A stretch of 64,000 nt of DNA from Antedon mediterranea (Eukaryota > Echinodermata > Crinoidea > Comatulida > Antedonidae), in the NCBI RefSeq assembly GCF_964355755.1, contig NC_092680.1, positions 18,207,001-18,271,000 on the forward strand. Direction: 5' to 3'. Of the stretch, positions 22,620 through 34,000 are shown piece after piece. Made by a program: the position numbers and the translations under genes. The number at the start of each line of letters is the position of its first letter. The first letter of the stretch is position 1. The notes beneath the pieces are model-generated. The model saw nothing but the letters and a program-made list of their open reading frames with translations. It was not told the DNA's origin and ran no database searches.

Positions 22620-24750
22620 TAGAGATTTTTTTTATACAGAATGGTGTTCAAGAACAGACAGGTTTATTTAAAATGTAACTGTACTTCGTATATACACAGT
22701 TATTTGTATACCTTATTACTGCATATATAACATTATTATACTTAAGAAAATGTTGCATGATATCTATTATAATAACACTAACCAGAAATATGTTACTCAT
22801 CGACCAAAACTTGTTTGAGATGGGAACTATTTAATTCCACTTTCGACTATGTTGAAGCGGCATTTATATTTGCGAAAAATGTATTTTTCAGAACAATTTC
22901 ACAATCTGATCGCAAAAATGAATTCACTAATTAGATGGTGCCCGTCTATTTAAATGGGACACCGCTAGTTTAAAGTAATAATAATTCGTTTATGATGAAT
23001 ATGGAGACACGACGATCGATAAACGACGTATATTGTAGGCCTATCCCGATTTTCGTAAGTTGGGGAACCCTTATGTGAAAGATTGATTTGGTTCTCATTG
23101 CTTTTTGAATATAACAATATAATTACTTTTAATTTTTTATTTTAAATAAAGAAAGACTTTTATCTTTAATTTCAAAATGTGCTTATTTTATTTTTATTTT
23201 ATTTGTAGGCCTACAGTTATTGTACGCCTATTTGTATACGCAGTGTGAAACATTATAATACGAGCATGGTGTGGTTGTATTAAACGCACTTTGATTTGGT
23301 TCGTCAATGTCTGTGTTCGTTCTCGTATAGAACCTTTTTTTTTAATGTCATTACATCGTATGCCACCTGAAAGACGAAGGGACTTCAAGAGCGCCAATGT
23401 AAAACGTAATTTTCCCTAAATACCGATTGTTTACGGTAAAACACCTTGAAAAGTGCAACTGATATGACCCCTTATCTCGATAAAAATAATACATGTGAAT
23501 CACAATCAGATATTCCATACTTGACCCAGAATTATTTAATGTCGCGTGGTCAATATCAAGTGGCCTTAAAGAGGTCACTGTACTTTTGTGTTTAATCGTA
23601 AGGCGAGTCTGGTAAGGAACTATAGAATTTGAATATCTGCATACATCGCTATGATGTTTTTTTTGTCTTTCGGGGAGGGAACAACCCACTTTTTTATTTC
23701 CACTCTTTTCCACCTTTTTCATTACTTCTTACAAATGAGAATGTGTTAAAATCGCTATATAGCTAATGTAAAAGTAATGTGTGGGAATAGCCGTACTGGG
23801 CTGAATTGTGCACAGGAGGTGTGAATAATGTATACGACAATATCCACGTTGTACCGCTGCCATTAAACGCCGTATTCGTTTTCCAAGACAGGGACTGAGG
23901 TGTTTTGTTTTAGATAACTATATGTTTTCCCACTTTTCCAAGATTTTGTCAATGACTAGCAAACTAGAATAGTACCCACTAAAACATGTTATTCTTCATC
24001 TTCATCAACTTTATGATCAGCACAGTGGTAGATATAGGATTTTGAAATAGGGTGGGTGTGGGGGTTACAACGTCATACACTAAAACCAAGTGTTCAACTT
24101 GGGTCCACTTATTGTTATTACCATAATTCACCAAAATAAATGACTATTATCCAGATATACCATATGTAGGCTTATACATTATACTAATGTCTTGATGTAG
24201 TTTCATTAATGAACAATAAGTTCATTCGAGTTTAAATTGACGTAGAAAACTGGCTTGCTACCAGAACACAGAAATAAGTAATCGACCAGGACGTCATGAC
24301 CAGTAAATTATCATCATTCGATTAATCGCAAAAATGTAGCAGAGTAACATGCTCCGCTTTTGATCTTTAAGTCAAAGTTCGATGTTCTAGAAATCCTGCT
24401 CGAAATGTTGTCGTCTGCCGTCAAGGTGTTGAAAATGTAAGAAGATATTAATACGCCGTTGTTTCACGCTGTGTAAAACAATCCGCCAAGTAAAATAAGC
24501 CTGAGGGCCGGGGTCATCGACTTGTGAACTTTTGAGCGATGGACGAAATAATGTATTAATTTGATGTGAAATATTTGGGTAAGAATGACATCTAGAGGGA
24601 AGAGGACATGACCTATTTAACAGGTTATCCATCAAATTATATTAATTAAAGTCCGTCAAATTAGGACCAAGATTGCGTACCTTAGAAAAGCGTACTTATT
24701 TTCATAAAGCATTAAACCTACATAATTGCACCACTTCATATAAAGGCAAA
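22620..24750. other. No gene recognised
   Basis: Scattered short frames (e.g. 123 codons, minus, 23351-23722) have no recognisable family or splice support. Confidence 0.35.
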
Positions 24751-24755
24751 GTCTA

Positions 24756-26531
24756 CAGGCCCGTATGCAGCATTTATAATGGGGGGGTGCGAGCAACAAT
24801 GGCTGGGGGCCAGGGGGCCGCCAAGGGCCCCCGGTCAGGGTCCAGGGGCCGAAGGCCCTGGAAAAATTTGCGTTATTTGACGTTCTAAAGACTGATGTAA
24901 GACTCTCTGTTGTGGCTTGGGCTAGTTGAACGATGGACACCAGAACTTAACGCTTTCATGAGATGAGGCCAACTCAGCAGGGGTGGCGCCAGGATCTTCC
25001 CGACGCGGGGGCTACATTCCCCGACGAGGGGGCTATGCGAGCGAAGCGAGCATCACTAGGCTGAGGGCCAGGGGCCGCCAAGGGCCCCCGGTGGGGGTCC
25101 AGGGGGCGAAACCCCCGGAAGCAACGCGTTCTAGCGTCATTTGAGGTCTTTTTAATCAGATTTAGGGTAGCCATTTTTTCCATTTTTTATAATGCATAAA
25201 TAAAATACTGCGTGCAAAAAAACGGTGCGCGATGACGGTTTCAATCCATATTTTTCAATTTAAAAAATAAAAGTTCAAAGAAAATTTTGAAAAATAGAGT
25301 TGGAGGTCCCGGAAATTGGACTTATTATACTTCAAAACATGAAAAAAAATATATAAGTCCCTATCATGGGTTGTGACTGAGCTAAGAAATGTTTGAAAAA
25401 TAGAGATGTTAGGTCCCGGAAAATGTACTTCTTGTTCTTCGAAATACGACCAGCTTTATTGTTGGGGCTGAGCTAAGAAAATACGGTTTAAAACTAGAGC
25501 TGCAGGTCTTCAAAAAATTGCATTTTATACTTTGGAAACATCAGGCCTAGAGGCTTAAAAAACGCAAGCGTAGACCTTTTTCAGTCGGGGAAAAAAGTTT
25601 ATTCCTCCCAGGTGTATGCATGCGTACCATCTGGACTTCCGAGTGGTGAGAAATTCATGACATACAGGATATTGAAAATGTAATAACTATAGCTATAATG
25701 TTGGCTAAGCGAAAATGGCATGTTTTTTTGTTTAGTAATGGATGAAAAATTTATTTTAGGTGCCCCACGGTACAGAAGGTTACTTGTAAATTAAAAAATT
25801 GGTGAACAAACGAACAATTAACATAATTCGTTTTTGCTGTAGTGTAGCGTACGTCGACGCAGTACACGACGTAACCGTCGGTAAACTTCGCCTGGAAAAT
25901 AACACATTACACATTTTGGTCCCTGGATGAAACTTGATATCACGCGTCTCGACCCAACGTTGAACGATTCGTACAAAGAGATACCGCCAGACAAGTGCGT
26001 ACCTAGCTATTGTTTAGTAGTAAGTTAGATCGCTGGCAATAATGAATGCATATAAAGTGCATAATGTCACTCTGACGTACTCTCACGGTCAATGAAACGT
26101 CGCGGTTTTCTAGGCGCTGAAGCTAGCTACGAAGTGAACGCGAACGCTTTTTACTGTATATTATATTCCCCGACAAAAAGTACACGTGTTCCCTGACGTT
26201 AAGTTGTCTGTATTTCTCCAGCAAACACTTTACCGCGTACCGCGTACATGAAGCGCTAAGCTATTGCTTGTCGTCACATGATCGACTGCGCATGTTTTAC
26301 ATCGAGTTTGTAGTCAGTTCAGATTCCGTAATTTAATTACCGGTATTTTTTCATTTTATATTAGCATATTTTTTTTTGTATACCATTGATAATGTAAATT
26401 TTGTATATATATAATGATATTGTCTTTAGTTAAACAAGACAAGAAAAAATACCAACCGAGGAAATAGTGGACCTTTTGGGACTTGGGGGGGTGCGTCTGC
26501 ACCCAACGCACCCCCCCTGGATACGGGCCTG
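24756..26531. mobile_element. 1.78-kb non-autonomous TIR transposon with 5-bp target duplication
   Basis: Left end CAGGCCCGTATGCAG and right end CTGGATACGGGCCTG are inverted. Both are followed inward by a G-tract and GTGCG. The direct flanks are GTCTA (24751-24755) and GTCTA (26532-26536). A CAG...CTG terminus with 5-bp duplication fits the hAT5-type group. No transposase frame was found. The body includes two GC-rich 'gggccgccaagggcccccgg' blocks (24818-24860 and 25070-25115) and AT-rich sequence. Confidence 0.7.
24786..25185. repeat. Pair of GC-rich 'ccaggggccgccaagggccc' repeats inside the transposon
   Basis: First at about 24786-24900, second at about 24980-25185. Both hold CCAAGGGCCCCCGGT and 'gggtccaggggg(c)cgaa', then 'gacgttctaaagac'-like or 'gcgtcatttgaggtc' tails. 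Second copy also has 'gcgagcgaagcgagc'. They suggest internal duplication or a nested element. Confidence 0.6.
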
Positions 26532-26545
26532 GTCTACCACTTTCA

Positions 26546-26876
26546 AAGCTTGGTTTCAACTAGGACGCAATCAATCAATCAATGACAACATCGACAGTGT
26601 GGATGATCCATCCCGTCGTGATTGGTCAAGTTATACCTGCGTTGCGCTTACATCCTTGCAACGTACGAAGCGCACCGCAAGTGGGTTGACCAAATCAGAA
26701 GCGACAGATCCGGTGATCCATCGCGTATTGATTGGTCAAATTACCTACGTTACGCTTACATCCATCCGACGTAAGCGCAACGCAAGTGAGCTGACGAAAT
26801 CAGAAGTGACACCGGTGATCCATCCATCGTAATTGATCAAATACATTGCGTCGCGTTCAAGTGGAAACCAACCTTA
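26546..26876. mobile_element. Family B foldback MITE, enlarged (multiple internal arms)
   Basis: AAAGCTTGGTTTCAACTAGG to 'tggaaaccaacctta'. The interior repeats 'gatccatc..gt.ttgattggtcaa' three times, alternating with 'cgcaacgcaagtgagctgac'-type arms, so the usual hairpin has been tandemly expanded. Confidence 0.7.
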
Positions 26877-27194
26877 GGGTGGGGTAATTTTGCCACACCA
26901 CGTTGGATGATGTATTACAGTATTATACCATAGCGACGTTTCACACGGTGTCGTGATCTCTCGAAGTCAAAGTTATTCAATTTTATAGGCGGATACAATA
27001 ACATGTAAATTATTGTGAGTCGTATATCAAACTATTTCAACAGTTAAAGTAATGTAATCGCTATGTTAAAAGTGCACACATTATAACATGGATCACGCGG
27101 TCGCATTAAGTGGAGGCAAAGTGCAAAAGTTGGTGACGGTGTACTTTAATTCACAACGTCGTAATGATCGACTTCATAGTAAACTGTCGAAACA

Positions 27195-27370
27195 AACCTC
27201 TTCAAACACCACTTGGACGAAACGCAACGAAAACGCATGCAACGATGTAGCGCAACGCAAGTGAGGTGCGCAACTGTTTGTTTGGATGATGCATCGGACG
27301 TGATTGGTCAAATTGATTGCGGTGCGCTTATTTCATCATTGCGTTGCATGCAAGTGAGAAACAAGTTGCT
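27195..27370. mobile_element. Diverged family B copy
   Basis: Keeps 'cgcaacgcaagtgaggtg', 'gacgtgattggtcaaattga' and inverse arms; the ends are eroded. Confidence 0.45.
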
Positions 27371-27440
27371 GTTATTAACAAACACCAAGCATGAGTTTCA
27401 AACTAAATAAATTCTGTTGAAATACATTATTTTGCAGTAT

Positions 27441-27607
27441 AAGCTTAACGATTGGTTCCTATTGGGACGCAACACAAGGACGTAAACGCAACGCAAGCGT
27501 GTTGACCAATGACATGCAACAATTCGGATAATCCATCGCTTGTGATTGGTCAACTCACTTACGTTACGTTACGTTCTTGCGATAAATCTCTATTGGGAAC
27601 CAGCCAT
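27441..27607. mobile_element. Family B foldback MITE
   Basis: AAGCTTAACGATTGGTTCCT to 'tattgggaaccagccat', arms GACGCAACACAAGGACGTAA and 'acgttacgttacgttcttgc'. Confidence 0.75.
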
Positions 27608-28116
27608 AAATTGTGATGTGCATGCGTTGATGAAAATACAATAATAAAGCCACCACGGCGCTTATTCAGCGGCAGCGACTTGTTCGATTGCGGTACTAAT
27701 ACGACTATTTACAAAGTGGTTATGCAAGAACAATACGAACTAAAGAGCAAATCGGCCGTAAAAAAGTGCAACAAGCAATAATTCAAGTAAACTTGACATT
27801 TGACAACCCAATAAACCACAACACCTTGGATTTTATTTCTTTATCGTCTGTGATTAATGACTCGTACGCGGCTACCTGTTGTTCATACGTCTATTCTTGC
27901 ACGTAATAAATCATTTTAGACATATCTCTGGTGAGAGAAAATAAATACATTTTTGGTGGTATTTTATACCCATTGCGGTGCTTATTCTACAGCAGGAGCG
28001 TTTAAGTCTGGTATTCCAAATTGAACGCAAGGTTGTACACGTAATAGGATGATTAATTGCGTCGTAAATGGTAAAATTATACGCCTCATCATTTCATTGC
28101 GCGTGGAAATCCAACT

Positions 28117-28325
28117 TAAGCTTGGTTGGTTCCCACCTAGCGAAGCAAAGTAACGCAACCTACGCAACGTAAGAAAATGCCCTTCCAATAATTGTGTTTT
28201 CCCCCGCCTGCGTGAAATAAAACCTGCGATGTTTGCAGCACTGTTGCGTCGTCGGTTCCCACTTGTGATTACGTAGTACAGCACTTTGCGTCGATACGTC
28301 GCTAGCTAATGGCAACCGAGCTTTA
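28117..28325. mobile_element. Family B foldback MITE, diverged
   Basis: TTAAGCTTGGTTGGTTCCCA to 'ggcaaccgagcttta'; middle replaced by unrelated sequence with another 'ggttcccacttgtga' at about 28253. Confidence 0.55.
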
Positions 28326-28763
28326 GAAAAATATATACGGTGTTAAATAATGAATAATTAAAACTGTCTTTGGCGTTTTTTGTAAGAAATATGTCTTGTT
28401 TTGAAAATTTTTGTTTCGTACGTCTGAACATGCTAAACTGCAATAAAACTCCAATCCAAGTAAAAGTACAGCAGCTAATTACTTCAAACTAGACAATAAT
28501 ACAACAATACCAAGGATTTTATTTCTCAATCGTCTGTGATAAATGATTCGTATACGGCTAACTTTTGTTGTTCATAATCTTTTAAAATCGATTGCACCTC
28601 TTCTGTTAATTTACATCAGTTGACTGATATAATATTAATACACAGAGATTACAATGGTATTTCGTTTACAGTGTGGGTCCATTAATGATGAATACATTAA
28701 CAAAAAAATCATAAGCTTAGATAAATAGACAAACAAATAATTTTTAGTGTTGCACATCAATAA
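28326..28763. other. No feature recognised
   Basis: AT-rich, no repeat or coding signal. Confidence 0.35.
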
Positions 28764-28915
28764 TAAGCTCTGTCTACACTATCTAACTACTTTGATGTGC
28801 CCAAATATGGTAGTGATATTCCCAAATATGGTGGTGATGTGACATAATCATGTCTATATATGGGCACATCACATTGTTTGTAACATAAAGTTTGATAGAG
28901 TGTAGACAAGGCTTT
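28764..28915. mobile_element. Family A foldback MITE
   Basis: TAAGCTCTGTCTACACTATC to 'tagagtgtagacaaggcttt'; full-length arms. Confidence 0.85.
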
Positions 28916-28924
28916 CGATTTGTT

Positions 28925-29060
28925 TCAGGTAGGGTACTCCTGGTGGTGAATTGGGCAGTACACCGGGAGACGAACCCTAATACTCTGTACTGCGTTCTTT
29001 AACGTTGCACACAGGACTTACGGCTTAACGTCTCATCCGAAAGACGATGCGCATCTTTTT
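28925..29060 (+). repeat. Dispersed 'gtacaccggg...ttctttaacg' repeat
   Basis: Has GTACACCGGG, 'tactgcgttctttaacg' and 'gtctcatccgaaagacgatg'; partly shared with 44395-44480. Likely a retroposon fragment; class not determined. Confidence 0.45.
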
Positions 29061-29576
29061 TTACACAATAAATATAATAATGACGAATCAATATTATTTC
29101 GATCATCGTGGTGGGTAAAATTTAATTGCGTTCAAAATAAAATCCTACACGCGGTCCCTCCGTCGGGCAACTCCTCCACTGACCCACAGGCGTTCTCGTG
29201 GCCGCGTAAGAACCGCAAGCAACGGCACTCCGCAAGCGTTACGATTTTTGTCGATTTACAACGATCCGACAGGGTGAGCTGCTACTAAACATCACGTCTT
29301 TTTATGTAAGCAAATTGTTCAAACGTGTAAATAAAACATCGCCAATGGTAATAAAGTAGGTCTCTAATTAAGACCCACGTGTTACCGACTCGGCATGAAA
29401 CTGAACTTGCCTTTGAAGTTCTTCGCCATGCGCAACCTACCGGTAGTTAAAACACCCCGTTAGCACCAATTAAAGCAGTACATGTGATCAGATGCCTACC
29501 TCCCACAAATGATGACGATTAGAAAACATGATTAATGATATTTAATGATTCAAACTATCAAAGGTAGGCCTACTAT

Positions 29577-29667
29577 CAGTGGCGTCACGGCTATGAGCAC
29601 TTACTGGCTAAACCCAGGGGCCGCGGAGCTTATGGGGGAGCCCGAGGCCTTCAGCGTTACACCACTG
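29577..29667. mobile_element. hAT-type MITE, 91 bp, with perfect 8-bp target duplication
   Basis: CAGTGGCGT...ACACCACTG inverted ends, flanked by CCTACTAT on both sides (29569-29576 and 29668-29675). An 8-bp duplication with CAG-starting ends is the hAT signature. Interior shares 'ctatgagc.ctactggctaaa' with 52795-52890. Confidence 0.85.
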
Positions 29668-29675
29668 CCTACTAT

Positions 29676-30807
29676 CTCATGGAATACTCATCACTAACCG
29701 AACCGATACTTTGAATCAACATTAACGGGTCCATTATCGGCTGACGTTCGGTGGGGATACAACTTTTGGAGGCCTATAACTTTTTAATGCAGAATAAAAT
29801 GTTTTCATACTGATTGAAAAAGTACTAAAAACTAAAATTTTCTGCAAAAAACTACGTCAAGTGTGCAAGTATAAAGTACGTGGTAATCGTTGTTTCATTT
29901 AAGGAACAGTTTTAGAAATTATGCTGCAACTTGCTAGAGTTTGATTTACTTCTGATCATCCGAACCGATTGAGGGCGCCAAATAAAGAAATGTATTTCTT
30001 TGCTATTTGATAGCAGTGCTTTACAAAAACAGAAAACCATAGTTTTTTTGCTGAGAACTTGGAATCAGCATATTAGCAACTATTAAGCTCTATGTGCATG
30101 GTATGAGTTATTTTGCGGACAATTTCATACTACATATTCAGTTAGCATTCAAATATGCACTCAAATATGCACGAGGCAGTAGAATTTCTGTTTTAGAGGA
30201 AACCTCTATTAAGGGGACAATTCCTGTCAAACGAACGAAGAGAAATTTCAACCACTAATCAGAGGACACTTAGGTCCTGAAAGTGTACTCTGATTAGTGC
30301 TGCTATTTTATTATATTTAATGACGATGACAGTGTCATCACTTCTGTACTTATAGACTTATTAGGATTACTGCTTTATCTCATCTATTTGCTGATCAGCA
30401 TTGCCCATTTCAATTATTAAACAAGCCCAATTAGACTTGTAAGCATAATCATGATAATTCAGATACCGTATATGAGGAAAAAATTTAAAAGCATTTACAA
30501 AACCATATAAAAATTACATTACAGGTTTGGATAGAATTAATTACTTTTTTACTTTTTCAAGGGTGCTGTGAGTCATAACTAAAAACATTCACAGGGGTCT
30601 GTGCTTGGTTTTCTCTGTGGTAAAATAAATCCTTTAGCCTTTAGAATAATGACGATGAATTATTATAGGTTCAATTTGTTTGTGTGGTCTTTAAAACCAC
30701 AGTATATAGACTCCACCTAAATAAAACCTTTTCTATGGTCCTGATTGTATGATATAACCATTTTCAATTACCATTCAGGGAAACCCACGTCACAAAATCT
30801 TCAAATA
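29676..30807. other. Intergenic downstream of THOC1; no gene recognised
   Basis: AT-rich. Includes a short 'aggggacaattcctg' segment (about 30210-30290) akin to the 'ggggacacacctatt' repeats at 47215. A minus-strand AATAAA lies at 30307-30312 and could serve THOC1. Confidence 0.4.
30307..30312 (-). terminator. Possible THOC1 polyadenylation signal (AATAAA)
   Basis: TTTATT on the plus strand, about 500 bp past the THOC1 stop. AATAAA occurs often by chance in DNA this AT-rich, so this is only a candidate. Confidence 0.2.
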
Positions 30808-31079
30808 TCAGGATTCACTGAAGACAGACTCCACAATGTCGACCAGACCACTTTCCTGGAGAGCTTTCACCAGAGTATCTTTTGTTGCAGATTCTCCTTC
30901 TCTTTCTTGCCAGAGATGCAGCAGCTGTCGTGCCTGCTCTTTTGCCTCCGAGTGTTCTGTCTGCAGGTTTGTGATGTCATCGTCGCTCAAGAACAACTCA
31001 CTAGCCAATGTCTTCCAGTTTTCGCCAACTTTATTGACCACCGCCTCTAATTGGTCATCAGTCAAAACATCACTTTTCT
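30808..31079 (-). CDS. THOC1: THOC1 last exon with death domain and stop
   Basis: Acceptor TTTTAG|AG; stop TGA at 30810-30808. Encodes about 89 residues forming a six-helix death domain ([20 protein letters not shown], then [19 protein letters not shown] and [17 protein letters not shown]). The W in 'NWKTLA' and the W in 'LLHLWQ' are the usual fold residues. In animals this domain is a THOC1 feature absent from the yeast protein. Confidence 0.95.
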
Positions 31080-34000
31080 CTAAAAAAGTAATAGATTTTA
31101 TTACAATTAAAATTTAAAAACTTGTATATCTATTTAAAGAATTTTTATTATTAAAACTTTGGTCTTTGGCTTTAACTGTAGATACTATACACTACCATTA
31201 GAAATGTCTAATAATTATAATTACTACAAAAACATACAATAACAAAAGAAAAGAAATGGAAATGTACATGTTCCATTTGTCTGAAATAAAGTTGAATTGA
31301 AATATAGAATTTATACCCTTAAATATTAATGATATAACATTATTATAACACACACATGTCATGAATTATTATTTGATAACAATTGGGGTATTTAATGCTC
31401 AGCTTTTGGTACAACATTTATAGAAATTTGTTTGACATGGTTGTGTGGTGAACAATTCAGGATCGAAATCTATAGTACAATGTATGCCATTTACTACTAT
31501 TCTACTATATTATTCTATTAGTATATATTGTATTTATATAGTGCAAAATAAACTAAAGATATATTGTCGCCCTGAATAAAAATTGTTTTTAATTTTTTGT
31601 TGAAAAATCATTTTAATGTCACATTAATATAGTTATTCACTTTGACCAAATATTGGATCACTTAAAACATTTAGTTATCTGAAAAAATGTATTAAAAACA
31701 AAAAAATACTTAAATTGTATGTCAGACAATGGTTTTTGGTTAAAATTAACCGTTTATTTTGTCTTTTAAAGTGTAATCCTTGTTTTTGTTCATTTTTTTT
31801 CTATAGTAGAAATAAATAACTGCAAAATGATGGCCTATTCAAAGGCTGATTTTATAATTTTCATATTTCATATTTTTGGGGGCCAAACTATCTCTAAGCA
31901 TTTTTTTAATGCACCAATCTTTTATAACATTAATACATTACCTTCTTCACCACCTTGGAGAAGATCATCCGTTTCTGCAAATCCTTCACCAGTCTTAATC
32001 TCTTCTGATGAGGACAACGTTTGCTGTAAAATTAAATTTTAACGATGGAAAATAAATCAATACACATCTAGAGATTTGTTCACAAACTTTATTTTCAATG
32101 TGTAAATAAATGTTTTCATATTTTGTTAAAACATATATACATATAAATCTGAGAATTATAATAAAAGTGGGAAGACCCCACACAAGACAAAAAAAAAAAA
32201 CATGTATACATCACTACAATTGAAATATACATTTTTAAAGCTTTGTCTTTACTATCAAACTAGTCTGACAAAAAAAAGTATGATATGCCCAAATACGGTA
32301 GTGATATGCTTAAATATGGTATGATATGACATCATCATGTCCATATTTGGGCACGTCAAAAATTTGTCACATAAAGTTTGATAGTGTAGACAGTGCTTTA
32401 CAACCGACATGATCATGTGATTAAAACAATACACATCTTATAAAATCTACAAACAAACTTACTGGCATTTCTTTGGCAATTTTTGTTAGAATCCACTCTA
32501 AATACTGTGATAGTTTTTTGATTGGTGGTTCAGCGATGACCGGTTGAAAGAAATGGGGTGACTTTCTGGCAAGTATACGAACAGCCTGCCAGGCAAAGTT
32601 ACTCTCATTCACAACCCTTACGAGTTAAAAAAAAAGGGAAAATCATGAAAAAATAGATATTAATATCAATCCATTAGGACAAAAACTCTTTGAATAAAAA
32701 TAGGACAAAGCGACCTATTTGTATATAGCTTTCGTAAATTTCATTTTACACCTAACCCCTTCTACTCTTCTTTTAGATTTCGACAAACATTTAATTTATC
32801 GACCCACCCGTACTGTGAACATTTGCCTTGTAACCCCACCCCCCCCCCCCTTAAACTTTAAATAAACCAAAAACACACTTAAAGGAAATAAGGCTTTTTT
32901 TTTGGCTGTTTGACAAAAGGTGTAGAGAGCTTTACGAAACATTTCCGTTAGATGTATGAACAAAGGTAATATGCACTTTAGAACTGATCCCATTTTTCAT
33001 TGACCTTTCTAAAGTTCAGCACAAATCCAGCAGATAACTTAATTTTCAATTATATCGATAAAACTACACATTATGCTTTTATAATACAAAACCGTTACAA
33101 ACAATAAGGTATTGGCACTGTTTGGTCATGAGTATACTCTTGGTATAGAGCCAGATGATTTGAACCTGGCTATGATAAACAACCACCAAACTACAGGTCT
33201 AATAATAAATATTGAGACATACATCCGGATACATTATCAAATAACCACCCAAATGTTAATACATTAAAGTCTTGCAGAACCAATGATGTTACTGGTAAGC
33301 AATCACCAAAATGCTGCAGTGAACCACATTAAATATTAGACTACCATTTTAAACCACAATAATTATAAAAACAGAGACTTGAGCTCTGTCTACACTATCA
33401 AACTAGTTTGCCAAAAAAAAGTGCCCAAATATGGTAGTGATATGACATCATCATGTCCATGGGCAAATAATTGTATTTGTCACATAAAGTTTGACAGAGC
33501 TTTACAAATTTTATTATGCATTCCTTTCAATAAGAATCAGTACATTTTTGGGGTTTTTTTAGCACAGGGGCGGATCCAGGGGGTTACGCTTAAAAATGTG
33601 CGATCTGTGTGAAAACACCTTCTCAACCGTGACGAGTTGTAAACAATCCTAATTAGCATCATGCATAATGCATACTCGTGGTTTGAAATCGCTGTTTACT
33701 TTCGCTCGCGACGATTTTCCAGACGAAATGTAATCAAATAAATTTACCTGTTAATGACGTAAACTTGTTGTTTTTGGCTCGAATTTTCGACTTAAAGTGA
33801 CTAATTTTAATATTACTTTGATGTGGCCAATTTAAATTTAGAATATTTGAACCTTTATTTTGTGTGTTTCAAGGCTTGTTCTCCCCTCTTTTGACATCTT
33901 ATATGGATATCAATTTCTGTTTGAGATCTATACTTGACAGAATATTAATGTGTATTATATGCATCCTCAATACATTTTACTTTCTATGGTTGACTTATGG

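Noticed and set aside
30745-31117. Plus-strand ORFs of 93-101 codons opposite the death domain
   Set aside because: Antisense shadows of THOC1's last exon.
32001-32026. Plus-strand CTGATGA near 32005 as a second hammerhead
   Set aside because: No stem II followed by GAAA; it is the complement of THOC1 exon l coding sequence.
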